From Allolobophora icterica (taxonomy: Eukaryota > Annelida > Clitellata > Crassiclitellata > Lumbricidae), in contig OY744615.1 in the NCBI GenBank assembly GCA_963556255.1, positions 46,989,148 through 47,053,147 of the forward strand: 64,000 bases of DNA, given 5' to 3'. The first letter of the stretch is position 1. Each line of letters begins with the position of its first letter. This document shows, one piece after another, positions 43,745 through 55,059 of the stretch. The notes under the pieces were generated by a model, which saw only the letters and a list, made by a program, of their open reading frames with translations, was not told the DNA's origin and ran no database searches. A program made the translations under genes and the position numbers.

Positions 43745-45540
43745 AACAGGAGAAGGTATCAGAAGAATTTGGTGTCCGAAATTACCTGGTTATGGGAACA
43801 AGAAGGCTCAAGAAGTTATCTGGAATTCTAGATCGAAGGAGGAAGACAGGCAAATTATTATCTCAGGAAGTAGTCACTGCTGTAAAGATGCATCTGTCCC
43901 AGGAAAAGGAATTTGTTTCAGTTAGAGTTGACAGTCAGAGAATTCACAAGCAGAAATGTTTATTGCTAATGAACCTCAAGGAACCACATAGAATTCAAGA
44001 AAAGAACAAATTATAAAATTGGTTTGTTAAAGTTCTGCTCTTTAAGACCACTTTGGTGTGTTACTGTAGACATTAACAATGAAATGACATGCAGTATGTT
44101 TTTGTGAGCTGCATCAAAACCTGAAGTCTGGGGCAGCAGCACTTCCAGCTGGAGGTGAAGACTGCACAAATTTAATGGCAAAACTTGTGTGTTGTGGAAT
44201 TACGTGAATGATGCTGCATCGCTGTCAGCAGTGTCTGGGAGTTGATGTACTCAGACATATATATGGAACAACTCTGATAATGCATTGTACTGATCCAGAA
44301 AACACAGTTCAATACAAGCAGTGGACTCATAATGGACAGTCCAAACTGCAGTCAGTCACACAGACAGTAGCAGACTTTACTGATACTTTGTACGAGGCTG
44401 CAGAAAACACAGCTGTGCATCATTTCACTTCCAAATCCCAATCAACACTTGTGTAACTTGAAGCATAACTTACCACTGGGCAATGCCATAATTTTACTGG
44501 ATTTAACCAAAAACTCTTTGTTTCTCAGGACACTGTTCAGGGATTTCACTGGGAGACTTCACAAGCCATGCTCCGCCCATTTGTCATCTACTATCATTCC
44601 TTTATGGAATCTGGTCTCTCCTGTATTTCTTCCTGCATTATACCTGATGACCGTGCACACGTTACTGGTACTATTCATCGATATCATCATGGAATCAATC
44701 AAGTCGGATATACAGCAAGTGTCAAAAGTTGTCTACTTCAGTGATGGTGCTGCAGCTCAATACAAGAACTGCACAAATTTAAAAAATTTATGTCTTCATA
44801 AGCAGGACTTTGGAATTGAAGTTGAGTGGAACTGTTTTGCTACGAGTCATGGCAAAAGCCCCGTGATGGTATTGGCAGAACGGTTATATGTCTAGTGGCG
44901 CATGCCAGTCTGCAAACAAACACTGGACATATTTTGAAACCGATCCAAATGTACGAGTGGGCAAGAGCCAACATTGCCGGTAGTAATTTCTACTACATCT
45001 CTATCGAAGCTGTTAGAGGACAGTTTGCAGAAAAGATACCAATCTGTTCAGACAGTGCCAGGAACACGTTCTCATTATCTGATTCGTTTCATTCCTGGTA
45101 ATGAGAATACTAGGCAGATGTTCAGACTGTCGTGCGTTGACAATTATACATTGGTGTAAATATCACCAGAGTCATAAACGGTGATTTTCCAGAACTCCAT
45201 GTAAGAACCTTCAGCCAGGACAGTTGCCATTGTGTATGATAAAGATTGGTATGTTGGGTGCATAGATAAACGATCCGATGAACATAAGGACATATTTGTA
45301 AGGTTCATGCATCGGTCTCGTGCAAAGATGTTGTCCTGGCAATGAAGGGTGGACAGCTGTTTGGTCACATTCATTCAGTTGCTACGTTGCCTCCCTGCGC
45401 CACTTGCATGTGGCAGTAGTGCAAGGCAATACAAATGTGATGAATTATTAATTGAAAACTGCAAACGACTGTTTGATGCTCACTTCAGTTCAAGTACTGA
45501 ACACTGTTTGACTCTTGAAATGATGCAGTTGTATTAGAAA
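43745..45540 (+). pseudogene. Degenerate transposase-like gene of an uncharacterised family
   Basis: Fragments in changing frames keep the order of a protein family I know only as uncharacterised invertebrate proteins: KEFVSVRVDSQRIHKQKCLL (43.9 kb), LHRCQQCLG and YKQWTHNGQSKL (44.2-44.35), LPLGNAIILLD, then GFHWETSQAM and RPFVIYYHSF (44.5-44.6), VVYFSDGAAAQYKNCTNLKN (44.73), WNCFATSHGKSP (44.83), VAHASLQTNTGHILKP (44.9) and, near 45.2, VAIVYDKDWYVGCIDKRS. Conserved acidic residues (LLD, FSDGA) could be part of an RNase-H-like DDE site; that is inference. At least five frame changes or stops, so not functional. Confidence 0.65.
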
Positions 45541-45999
45541 GTATCGACATATGCAAGATTATAAGAATAATTCTGGAACTGTGCAAAGTGTGCATATCTG
45601 CTGCAGTGCTGCATATTGTTGTTTATTGAACATTATTAAAGCACAAAGTATGTGTAAACTTCTAATATAGTTTTATTTGCTTTTGCATGTATGAATAGCA
45701 TGAATACAATGCAAACTGAGAAAACTTGACTGCCAGCATAATAATGATAAAATCAGTTATGCTTATATTTCCTGGCCGAGGTATGACAGTCCAAACTTGA
45801 TGATCATGTCGTTTTCTTGCAATCCGTTTTTTTTACTTAACTTCAAAAATTAATATCTTGATCAAATTTTGAGATATTCTGCTCATATTTTCACTGTTAT
45901 TCCTAATTTTGCATGTAGTTAATGTAAACAAATTTAAGAAGTATCCAAAGAGGTGTGTACACCTCTGGTTGATTTGACGTGGAATGGCCCAGTATTGAT

Positions 46000-46400
46000 A
46001 GTTGAGCAACCACTGGTTTGCTGGCATTGAGGTCATTACACCTCAAGTCAACCAATGGTCCCCATTACACCATCTTACAATTTGATGATAATTGGTCAGT
46101 TTGTAAACCAACATGTCTTAGGAAGCCATCCAAAAAATCGGAGCTCATAATGTTGCATGGTATTCGAGATATGACCAGTTTTATACCAGAGACGTGAACA
46201 ACTGAACTCTGGGTCGATTTTGATTGCTTATAACTCGGAATGTATGTTAGATACTGCTATCAAATTTTCACCACATCGTTAGTCCTATGAGTAGATTCTA
46301 ATCATGGTAAAACTTTACAGTTTGACCCATGAGCCCACCCAGCTTGGAAATGACGTTTTGTTATGAGTATTGATATTTGATCAACCACTGGTTTGCTGGT
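46000..46400. repeat. Direct repeat TTGAGCAACCACTGGTTTGC
   Basis: ATTGATAGTTGAGCAACCAC (46004) and ATTGATATTTGATCAACCAC (46370), each followed by TGGTTTGCTGGYATT; spacer about 365 bp, beginning right outside the 6.9-kb element. Confidence 0.7.
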
Positions 46401-47005
46401 ATTAAATATTAAAAAAGTATTAAAAAAGTCCCAGAAGCTCGTGGGTTTGTTATGGGCCTTTTGGTGAATGATCTGGTGAATTCTGAGGAAGCAAAATGAT
46501 ATTAGTATCTTATGAAAGTACTCCTTAAGTCCTTTCTAATGCTGTGCAACACCTAGCTGTGCTACCTATCATACATAACCATATTTCAATCGGCAGATGA
46601 CCTACTTTTTACTTTGTGCAGTTTCCAAGATGGTTTAGCACATTCAGTTATTGGTTAAAATACCTCAGAATTCACCACAATCATGAACGTATGCAGGAAT
46701 TTTTTGGGGGTCAGCATTTTTATAGTGTGGCAAAATGACTTTTTTGCATATATTAGCTAATCTCATGAACACAGAACATGAGACAACTTTAAAATAAATA
46801 ATGGTCAAGGATTTGCCTAAGTAATTAAGTGTTTTTTGCATTGAAAATCGTGTTTGAACTGTTGTAATAATCATAATAATCAAAAGATTTTAGTTTTGTA
46901 AAATTTGCTAAATCCAGAGGGCAGTTGCCCCTATGACCCCATCCAGACGCCAATGACCATGATGTGGTGAAAATTTGATAGCAGTATCTAACATACTTCC
47001 TGAGT
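46240..47005. repeat. Inverted repeat pair (~50 bp arms)
   Basis: GTATGTTAGATACTGCTATC then AAATTTTCACCACATC at about 46245-46285, in inverse at about 46960-47000. An inner inverted pair GTGAATTCTGAGG (46487, 46662) lies between. Possibly a foldback element; no target duplication identified. Confidence 0.65.
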
Positions 47006-47419
47006 TATTTGTAACAACCTATCCAAAGGTCTGAAATATGAATGCATGCACAGCACAGTGGTCATGGCGGCTTGAGCTGTAAGTGAACGGCATATTGTGC
47101 AGTTTCTGATGCAGGTGATAAAATCATGTTCGACACACTCTTCCCAAATAATATTATGCTCGAAGAAGGTCAATTTGAGGTCCAAGAACATATCGAAATC
47201 TCGCAGATTGCTTGAAAAGAGGGAAACAATGTTGCAAATTAGGGAGATAAATTTTGCATCCATGGCTGCCATTGCTGCCAAGCTGTTTAGGTTGATAACT
47301 AATTCAATACGAATTCTTTATGAAAATTAAATGTATGTAGGGGTTACAACAATAAGATAATGCTCAAGAATTTCACAGAAATTCCTTAGGCGTCAGTCAG
47401 ATGTATAACTTGACCTAAG

Positions 47420-47475
47420 CCAGAGTTTCCCAAACTGTGGGTCACGACCCAAAAGTGGGTCGCCAATTTTTTCGA
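47420..47475 (+). repeat. hAT element end (Charlie-like)
   Basis: CCAGAGTTTCCCAAACTGTG then GGTCACGACCCAAAAGTGG, typical of hAT-Charlie-type ends. Opposite end not found. 47480-48220 beyond it has nothing recognised. Confidence 0.5.
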
Positions 47476-48224
47476 GAAACATTTAGTTTTTCGGAGCAAC
47501 AACATTTGGCTATGTTTGAGCTATAACTAGCTGTCGTTACATTACATAGGTACAACAGTTAGTTGCTTTTGGATTGTAAACTGTTTTTACCTAAGTTTCC
47601 TTGTTATCTAAATATCTACCGTGGTTGTCTTGTACAGCATAGGTTTGAGTGCATTTAATTGTAGCTGGTAGATGAACTAAGATGAAATTACACTCCATTA
47701 ATAGTTGCATGTAAATGATTTGTGGTTTACTTTGTAGCTTCTTTGCAATTTGATTACAGTCGCTGATGGACAAAGCCAGTGACCAGTGAGCAAATTTCTA
47801 TATAGAACTTAATGAGAATTTGATCTGCAGTCTGAAGTAGAATGTTTAATACTTTTGTGCAATATGGCTTTTTAATACAGATATAAATTAAAGTAACAAT
47901 TATGCCACCATCCAGCAAACTCCTTTGCTACTGCAATTCTTGGATCTGTAATACTGATTGTGAACAAATACCTCTAGATAATTTAGTGATGCTCTTGCTT
48001 GTATACTAATCTATGTAAGCTCTTGTCAAATTCCATTATTTCCCTTAAGTGTTCACTCATTTTCATTCTGTTCGTGTCAATGAAACTCTGCTTAAAATGA
48101 GAGTTACATGAACACTAGTTTCTCCATGCCACGTGGAGGACAACTGCCACTGATTGTACCAGTAACCAATTTAGCTTAAGGACTTATGCTATAAGGGGCT
48201 GGTGGTGGCTGTGCATTTTAAAGG

Positions 48225-48415
48225 TAGTGTGTGACACAGTAACTATTGGTTCAAGTTAGCCTTATAACGTGATGAATACAGGTTCGAGTCTCCTTTGAGA
48301 CAGTTAATGTGTAGGGACCTTGAGCAAGTCCTTCTCTCATAATTGCTCGGCGCCATTGACTGATGCTTGTTCATTAAATAGTGGCACCTAAGAAATGTGG
48401 AAAAAGTAAATAAAT
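48225..48415 (+). repeat. SINE family A
   Basis: B box GGTTCGAGTCT, GTAGGGACCTTGAGCAAGTC, CTCATAATTGCTCGGCGCC, tail TAGTGGCACCTAAGAAATG. Confidence 0.8.
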
Positions 48416-48419
48416 AGTT

Positions 48420-49190
48420 AGAAGAATATGCTGCACAAAGTCATATGCAGCAAGTTCATATATATGTATGTACGTTTCTGGCTACTTGTATAGACCTTTT
48501 CAGAGCTTTAGAGGTGCTAAACATCGACTTCTAATGTTCAGATCTACTAAGGAGTGCCTTAACATTTAGCTTGAAGTATAAATTTAGCTGTCACTGACGA
48601 AATAGTAGGTACATATGTTTTAATGGCAGAGTATTCCAGAAAGTTGGTCACATGCGTAAAAAGTATGATGTTCCATGCATATTGTATGGAAGTCCACATG
48701 GGCCGTAGAACACAACAGTCGTCGACTAGGCTAGCTTGAAAGACTTCCAAGAGGATTATCTAATGTGATGTTACAATAATTTTTACTTGCAGAAGTGTGT
48801 GTTGAAGCTTGGGCTAGTGTATACAACCATTACAAGACGACACAAGCAAGCAATATAAAGACAGTTACACACCTTATCCTTTTGCTGTTCTTCGTGGTAA
48901 TGATGGTTATCAGAGGTGAATCATTATTTATTACCCAGTTATTAGTACTAATGTGTTGTTAATTTATAATTATTGTTTTAACAATAGCAACAATTTTTTA
49001 TTTATTTATAGCTTGAGATAAAAATGATCCTTCACAGTTTTCTTTATGAACTTTAGGAAAATATTTTTGTCCTGTGGAATGTTTTAAGCTAAATGTTTGG
49101 CAATCTAGCAACTCGATATGCTACCCCTTTTCTTGATAAAGGACTTTATTGACAACTTTCTGCAATTTTGTATTTATTATTCTGCACTTC
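48420..49190. other. Unassigned stretch
   Basis: AT-rich; no coding or repeat family assigned. Confidence 0.4.
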
Positions 49191-49199
49191 TGTGAGTGA

Positions 49200-49843
49200 G
49201 GATCAACAACATAGCTCCCCAAAATGGGCCATTGTACTTCCTCTCTCAAACGCCTGCCAACTACCAGGTGATCTCAAATCTGTCTTACCTATAGAAAATG
49301 GTTGAAAGAGTAGTTTGCTCCCAAGTTACATCTTCCTTGGACTTTTAATTCCGTATTACTTCCTCACCAATCGAGATTCTTTATGTTCCGTATTCTTTTC
49401 GATGTGAGCACTGCGTTTGAAAGTGTAGATCATTCTATTCTGCTGTAGCTCCTGGAGACCTCTTTTGGTATCTCAGGTCTTCCACTTAGATGGATACGTT
49501 CTTTCCTCTTGGACTGCACACAGGCAGTTATTTTTGGGCTTGCATATTCTGTCTGGTCCCCTTTACTCTTTGGTCTTCCTCAGGTTCTGTCTTAAGCCCC
49601 CTTATTTATATTCTTTATAACACTGATCTGGGTAGCATCTGCAACAAAAAACTTCAGTATGCTGATGATACCCAGGCTTATGTCCATGAACCGACTGCTG
49701 CAGTTACTGTCCTGGTTGATCAGGTTGTGCACGCGTCAAAGACTTTATCTGAGTGCTCAACTTTATTTGGCCAAGGGCCACTATATGACTTCTTAACTAT
49801 TCGGGTCGAAACAAATATGACGACTCAGCTTAGTTCAGATTAA
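49200..49843 (+). mobile_element. LINE reverse-transcriptase fragment, degraded
   Basis: Pieces of RT blocks in several frames: YQVISNLSYL (cf. YRPISNLP), SSGSVLSPLIYILYNTDLGS (cf. PQGSVLGPLLF) and LQYADDTQAYVH with the catalytic ADD. CR1/Jockey-like by these motifs. Confidence 0.75.
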
Positions 49844-49969
49844 TGCATGAAAAAATTTATGAAGTTGACCTGCGCAGTAAACACATATAAAAGTAAACAT
49901 AAAGAATTATAGGGAAAGGGAACTCGTAGTACTTCTATATTACTACAATGCTGATAGTTTTTTCCAATG

Positions 49970-50905
49970 ACCACAGCGTGCAAGTCAGTGTGATGGTTGC
50001 GTCTGCATCTCTGCAATGAGCTTGGAGATGTCAGGTTGAATGTTCGTAGTTGACAGACGCAGAACTTATTCAAGATGGTCGTCAGTAGTTTTGTTGAGCT
50101 TCATCTGTGAAAAGGTATGTTTACAGTGATAGGTGCTTCCAAAAATTCTTGCATGAATAAGAATCCTTCAGATTAACAAATGTCTTTGGAAGAGACTTGT
50201 AAAATCCCAGCAAAGTTTCTCTCTGAAAGCAGCACGCATTGCATCAGATGACTGGAGATCGTTAAGTTCCAACAGGTAATCTGGACACCTTGTCCATTGG
50301 AATAGCAAAGGGATCTGCAAAAACTTGCATTGCTGTCTACACTGTTCAAAGTCTTGAAAACAACAGTTGAACAAATGGATCAGAGCCTCCAACTTCCCAA
50401 CATAACTCTGTGTATCGATGTCCTGGTTTTTCTGCAGCATTGACTGAAAAGTATGCAAAGTGAACAACATTTCCTGAACCTGCTTGCTGTCGGCACAACT
50501 TCGGTTTCGTCTTGAATGTTGTTGGAAGAGACTTGTAAAGATTGGCAAGATGACAAACAAGTTGGTCTTCGCCTTGCAATTTCAGGTTGCTATCGTTCAG
50601 ATGTTGTGTCTCGGGCCTCACGGCAACAAGGAAGGTCAAATCAGCCTGTGAGTGATGCAAGTTCTGCTTCTTTGTTCTTGCTTCTGATGAATTCTATGAC
50701 TTCGTCAGTTAAGTCCCAGAATCTTCTCAGCATTTCCCTCGACTTGGCCACTGCACTTCACAATAATAGAGCAAGTCACCATGCTCTGACTCGGTGTCAT
50801 GAAGAAGACTTTGAAACTGATGGACCCTTTTGATTTGATGAAATTTATAGTTCTTGTCACCGACATCATTACAGCCTGGAAACCCAGGTCTTTACTGCGC
50901 AAGTT
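49970..50905 (-). pseudogene. hAT transposase relic (GTF2IRD2/ZBED5-like), C-terminal half
   Basis: Minus strand, in order: NLRSKDLGFQAVMMSVTRTI, INFIKSKGS, then in shifted frames SEHGDLLYYCEVQW, LNDSNLKLQGEDQLVCHLAN, a cysteine-rich CRQQCKFLQIPL segment, DYLLELNDLQSSDAMRAAF and finally FGSTYHCKHTFSQMKLNKTT with ILRLS-like residues. This is the domain order of the GTF2IRD2/ZBED5/FAM200 hAT group, ending in the hATC dimerisation region. Several frame changes. The next part upstream is interrupted by the MITE at 50915-51555. Confidence 0.82.
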
Positions 50906-50914
50906 CTGCTAGTG

Positions 50915-51555
50915 CAGCGGTTCTCAACCTGTGGGTCGCAACCTCCACGGGGGTCTCCTTAGAAATATGTACAAAAGGTAGTCAGTGTAGTTTCTTAATA
51001 TTTAATATTTTATGTAATTATGATATCTGCGTTGTGCTCTTGCAAAGACTGTCCCGAGAATTTCTGATCTGGTGCGAAAGAAGCAAACACAGCCTTCTCA
51101 TTGACGCTCCTCTTTGGATTGCGAAATCATTTTTCTAGATTTAATCTAAATAATATTGTTGCTTTGTTTTCTTAAATCTTAAGTAATGTTTAAACTTTAT
51201 AATTTAGCAGCTGCCATTGAAATTTGTAACTCTTAATTGTACAGTCACTGTACAATACACAATAAATATTAAACCTAAAGTATAGGCTAAACATGTCATT
51301 TATGGGTACTAAATTTTACTTTTAAAATTTTCAAAATTATTACCAACAAAAAATAAAAATTGTTTTGTTGATTACTGATTTATTATCCTATTATGCATGA
51401 TGCGTATGGATTATCAACTGGTGAGAAGTGAAATGTATCATTACGGGAGTAAAACTGCTGTGAAGAGGAATAGCCCAATCAATTTTATTGTTGGGGTCGC
51501 ACAACTTTGGAAATATTGTAAAGGGGTCGCAACACTAAAAGGTTGAGAACCGCTG
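50915..51555. mobile_element. 641-bp SPIN-like hAT MITE, copy 2, inside a hAT transposase relic
   Basis: Ends CAGCGGTTCTCAACCTGTGG and GGTTGAGAACCGCTG; perfect 8-bp duplication TGCTAGTG (50907-50914, 51556-51563). Interior closely resembles copy 1 (CTTAAATCTTAAGTAATGTT). Confidence 0.95.
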
Positions 51556-51563
51556 TGCTAGTG

Positions 51564-52490
51564 GAACTACTCCAGCTGCCTTTTTCGATTTCTCAGATGT
51601 TTCATGAACAGTACTACCAGCCCATTAGAAATTAGAGGTGTGCACTGTGCACCACTGTAGACTTAATACATTTATTTTTACGATGCCGTCAGTCCCGACT
51701 CTTAAATAGTCGCTTTTCCCTTTGGACATTGCGGGCTACATGACGACTCGCCGTAGGGTGAATGTGGCCTGTGGACCCGACGTTATGCACCACTGCTTTA
51801 GCTGCTTGGATGTCATGAACGGAACTGAGATTTACAATGTTTTAGTAAATAATAATTTTGTACTTAATTGACAGTCAGCGTTTGTCTTGTCTTAATTTTT
51901 CAGAGTTATGGAATGATAAATTGATCATATTTTAATGAATATTAATGTATCAACATGAATATTTAATTATTTATATTGCTATCAATTATTCTGGATGTTG
52001 ACCTAATTGCAAAATTGCATAAGATTTGCCTTCAGTCAATGCCTTGTGCGTTAAATACTGGCATTATAGAAGTTACAAAGTAATAATGGTACATTGTATT
52101 TTAAGGTTAACATTATTATTAATAATTTCTTTAATTAGTGTAATGTATTAAAAGTACCCTGTCAAAATTCTCCAGAGGCAGTGATGAACCTGACACCATC
52201 AGTTGATTTTCAACCTCTGATTACAGAAGCAAAGAAAGGATGGTAAGCATAGAAAAACCATAGCATGATTTTGGAAGCTTGTGAGAGGAGGCTGATAGTT
52301 CTATGATCTTCACAAGCCATTGCATTGGTCTACTTTTTCTGAGGGATCAAGATGGACTGCAAAAGTCTTCCGGCAAATTCCAGTGCAATATGTGTATATC
52401 CTGGCTCAGCCTTACCAATTCCTTACCAATGGGTGCCAGTTATTGCCATTTTGAAGTTCTTTCGCCGGCCTCGACAGTTATGTTTGTTCT
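51564..52490. other. Unassigned stretch with a possible hAT end
   Basis: GACGTTATGCACCACTG at about 51780-51796 and GTGCACCACTG near 51645 look like hAT ends, but no 8-bp duplication was matched. The rest is AT-rich without coding signal. Confidence 0.4.
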
Positions 52491-52496
52491 ACCATG

Positions 52497-52568
52497 CACA
52501 CACACACACACACACACACACGCACGCACGCACGCACGCATGCACGCACACACACACACACACACACA
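52497..52568. repeat. (CA)n / (CACG)n microsatellite
   Basis: CACACA and CGCACGCACG runs over about 70 bp. Confidence 0.95.
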
Positions 52569-52611
52569 ATACAATACATTGATATTGCTCTCCTTCAAAG
52601 TTCAGAAGTGC

Positions 52612-52755
52612 ATATGACAGATGCTGAGCAATTGTGAGTGAAGGACTTGCTTAATGTTCTCGCATTGTACCTGCCATGGGTGAGGCTCTAACCGTACTCT
52701 GCATTACTGGTCGAGCACTCTAACCAACCAGCCACCGTGTCACACACATAGATGC
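52612..52755 (-). repeat. SINE family A
   Basis: TGCTGAGCAATTGTGAGTGA, GGACTTGCTTAATG; head with CTCTAACCAACCAGCCACC on the minus strand. Confidence 0.75.
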
Positions 52756-52859
52756 ACTTGCACGCACACATAGGCCTCTACATATATTACATGTATGTTG
52801 TTAAACTGTGAATGAACATCATGCACATAGAAGACAAATCAGCAGAATCAATATCAATA

Positions 52860-53115
52860 AGACAGTCATTATGTTCAGAGTTAAGGAGAACGAGTTGCAA
52901 GTGCAGACAGGTGGAGAAGAGATCGAGAATGTGAAAATGTGGGTCAATTTGAAAAATTAGGAAGCCTGCTGGCTTGGGATAATGACCATGGCAAAGAGAT
53001 GAAAAGAAGAGTAGCCTACAAGACCTATATAAATTCAGTTTTCTACTATATGTGAGTGAAATGTGGATGCTTCGCAGAAAAGAGAAAATCAAATTCGTCG
53101 TGTTTGTTGTGATCA
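52860..53115 (+). mobile_element. LINE fragment (region after the RT domain)
   Basis: In mixed frames: LQVQTGGEEIENV, FEKLGSLLAWDNDHGKEM and RRVAYKTYINS, the usual 'KYLG-x-x-x' block after RT. Degraded. Confidence 0.6.
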
Positions 53116-53169
53116 TCACGTTGACACAGAGATATAGACACTACAGATAAAGCAGAAAATGCAAGACAG

Positions 53170-53385
53170 ACAAGGTGGTGTTTAAAAAAACTCAAATTTA
53201 AAAATCTAGATGCAGACGTCCGCACTGGTCATAACCCCTCCCCTTGACTGGGGTCATCCATAAAGGACGTCCGCAATGAGAGGGAGCGAGGGGTCATCGA
53301 AATGCGGGCAAGGGGAGGGAGGGTTATGACCAGTGCGGACGTCCGCATCTAAACTTGTAAATTTGATAGTTTTTTAAACACAACA
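53170..53385. mobile_element. Palindromic MITE (GGACGTCCGC family), copy 1
   Basis: Near-perfect inverted repeat: AGATGCAGACGTCCGCACTG and GTCATAACCCCTCCCC on the left, inverse on the right (53325-53352), each arm also holding GGTCATCCATAAAGGACGTC. Ends extend into AAACTCAAATTTA / TAAATTTGATAGTTTTTTAA. Confidence 0.8.
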
Positions 53386-53594
53386 TTGTTTCAACCTTCC
53401 CCGAAAGACGAAAAGGTCAGTGAAGTGATTGCCTGAAACCACTTGCATGGTATTACCTTTACTGAGACTTTAAGGAGACTTTTATTTAGGCAATAGGCAC
53501 ATCCTGCGATATGAAACCCGAACTGTCACTTAAACATGCACAGGAACTGTGGAATAATTGTAAAAATAACGATGATGACATTACAAATTGGCTT

Positions 53595-53775
53595 AGACGT
53601 GCGGACGTCCGCAAAGGGGAGGGAGGGAGGGTAAGGTCAAATGCGGACATGGGGGAGGGAGGGTCCAAAGTAGGTCATATTTGCAGACGTCCTTTATGGA
53701 CGACCCCTGTCCGCATTTGGGTGAACCTTCCTTCCCCCTGTTTGCGGACGTCCTTTATGGATAACCTCTGTCCCA
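53595..53775. mobile_element. GGACGTCCGC MITE, copy 2
   Basis: GTGCGGACGTCCGCAAAGGG, TCCAAAGTAGGTCATATTTG, GACGTCCTTTATGGACGACC and a second GACGTCCTTTATGGATAACC. Confidence 0.75.
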
Positions 53776-53779
53776 GCTG

Positions 53780-54185
53780 GGGTTTTTTTCAACAAAGAAA
53801 TCTAAGAATTCATCTGCATGAGGATGAAGAGTTCTGTTGGAACAGCCAATTCTCAATATCGCGAACCCAACCCAATTGACTTCAATCGGATATAAATGGT
53901 TCAAACCACTGATCGAAGTCTAGCGTTGGAAACTGAAATAATGCATCATTATCGCTGTGCCATGTCAAATGAAGATCTGAAAGTAGATGAGGATGGGTTG
54001 TGAACTTGTGATCAATATATCAGCAGCTGCAATGGTGAAAAGGTTACCTTGAAGAACTTGTGGACAAACTAATTGCTCGGTGTTGTATTTATCACAAACA
54101 CGGTTTGTCAATTTGCAAGGTGAGTGATGACTATATTCTCTGGGTAGTTCTTGAGGAGATGCTACACAATTGTCCGATATGAATT
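53780..54185. other. Unassigned stretch
   Basis: No conserved frame or repeat recognised. Confidence 0.35.
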
Positions 54186-54189
54186 AATT

Positions 54190-54425
54190 CTGTTCGTTCG
54201 ATCAGGTCTTTAAGCAAGTGGAGTGATTTGAGGATAGGATGATCTTTAGGATCGATTGATGTGGTGGTGTTTGATTGTTTTATATACTGTTTTATATAGT
54301 GACGAGTTATATAATGCGAGAGCATTCTGAATAGCTTGGAGGTGGCTTATTTGGGTGATGTCTATGTTCAGAAAATAATAGACTAAGTGAATTGTAGTAA
54401 TCGTTATCTCAAAACTAAAGCGCCA
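54190..54425 (-). mobile_element. LINE fragment, minus strand, degraded
   Basis: NYYNSLSLLF / VYYFLNIDITQISHLQAIQN then ALALYNSSL resembles the 'DYCNSLLYGLP-x-x-x-x-x-LQ-x-VQNAAAR' block of CR1-like ORF2. Confidence 0.6.
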
Positions 54426-54719
54426 GTCGAAGGCCAATTGAGCGCAGCTGGTGACGCGCCTATTCACTAGCGCTACGTCAAATCCGAGTAGGCCTAGTGT
54501 AATTGAGCGTGAATTATAGATGTGGCGATTGTAAATGCGGTTTCGAAGTTAAGCATAGGGCGGATTCTGCGAAGGACACGGACATGTCCTGCATGAAGCA
54601 AGCGCAGGAAAGAAAATAATAATAGGCCTAATCTTTTTCTTTATTAATCCTAACCGACAACCGCAGTTAGATTATGCCTACATTGAGACATGACAGTACA
54701 ATTATCAACATCTTAACTA

Positions 54720-54905
54720 AACATTGTATTGTATTGTATCTAAACATTTATAAAGCGCCTCTCACAGTAGGCCTATTCGCTAATCAGTACGCCCCCTATA
54801 GCAGCCATGCAAGGCGCCCGCCCGAGGTGTTGCGGGTATCGAACCGCGTAGCCTACTGCTGCTCTTCTGCTGCTGTCCTGGCCATGAGTGTTCCCATTAG
54901 GCCTA
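54720..54905 (-). repeat. tRNA-derived SINE, family D
   Basis: Minus strand: CGCGGTTCGATACCCGC (B box), GGGCGCCTTGCATGGCTGC, GCGCTTTATAAATGTTTAGA and a (CAATA)n tail. Confidence 0.75.
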
Positions 54906-55059
54906 TATACTCTAGAAGAAGGTACATGTATACGGTTTTGATCAAAATTACACTTCGGTTGCGGCACAGAAGAATAGGGCCTATATGTGGATGGATGCAG
55001 AATCTAGGACGAGGGAAATAGAGGGCTCTGGAGTTTCCTTACGTGAATTGGTAACGCGC

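Larger units (their letters stand above)
39065..45992. mobile_element. 6.9-kb inverted-repeat DNA transposon, degraded
   Basis: Left end CAGGGTCATTCCACGTCAAA (39065) and right end TTTGACGTGGAATGGCCCAG (ending 45992) are inverse. Similarity continues about 125 bp inward (ACTACATGCAA, TTAGGAATAACAGT, GAGCAGAATATCT). TA flanks both ends (39063-39064, 45993-45994), a possible 2-bp duplication. A broken transposase-like gene lies at 43.75-45.54 kb in the right half. The left half is filled by later insertions (a hAT MITE, LINE and SINE pieces). Confidence 0.75.

Noticed and set aside
44208..45540. Host gene encoding an intact protein
   Set aside because: Conserved blocks sit in different frames with stops between them and no splice sites at the changes; a transposon pseudogene explains it better.
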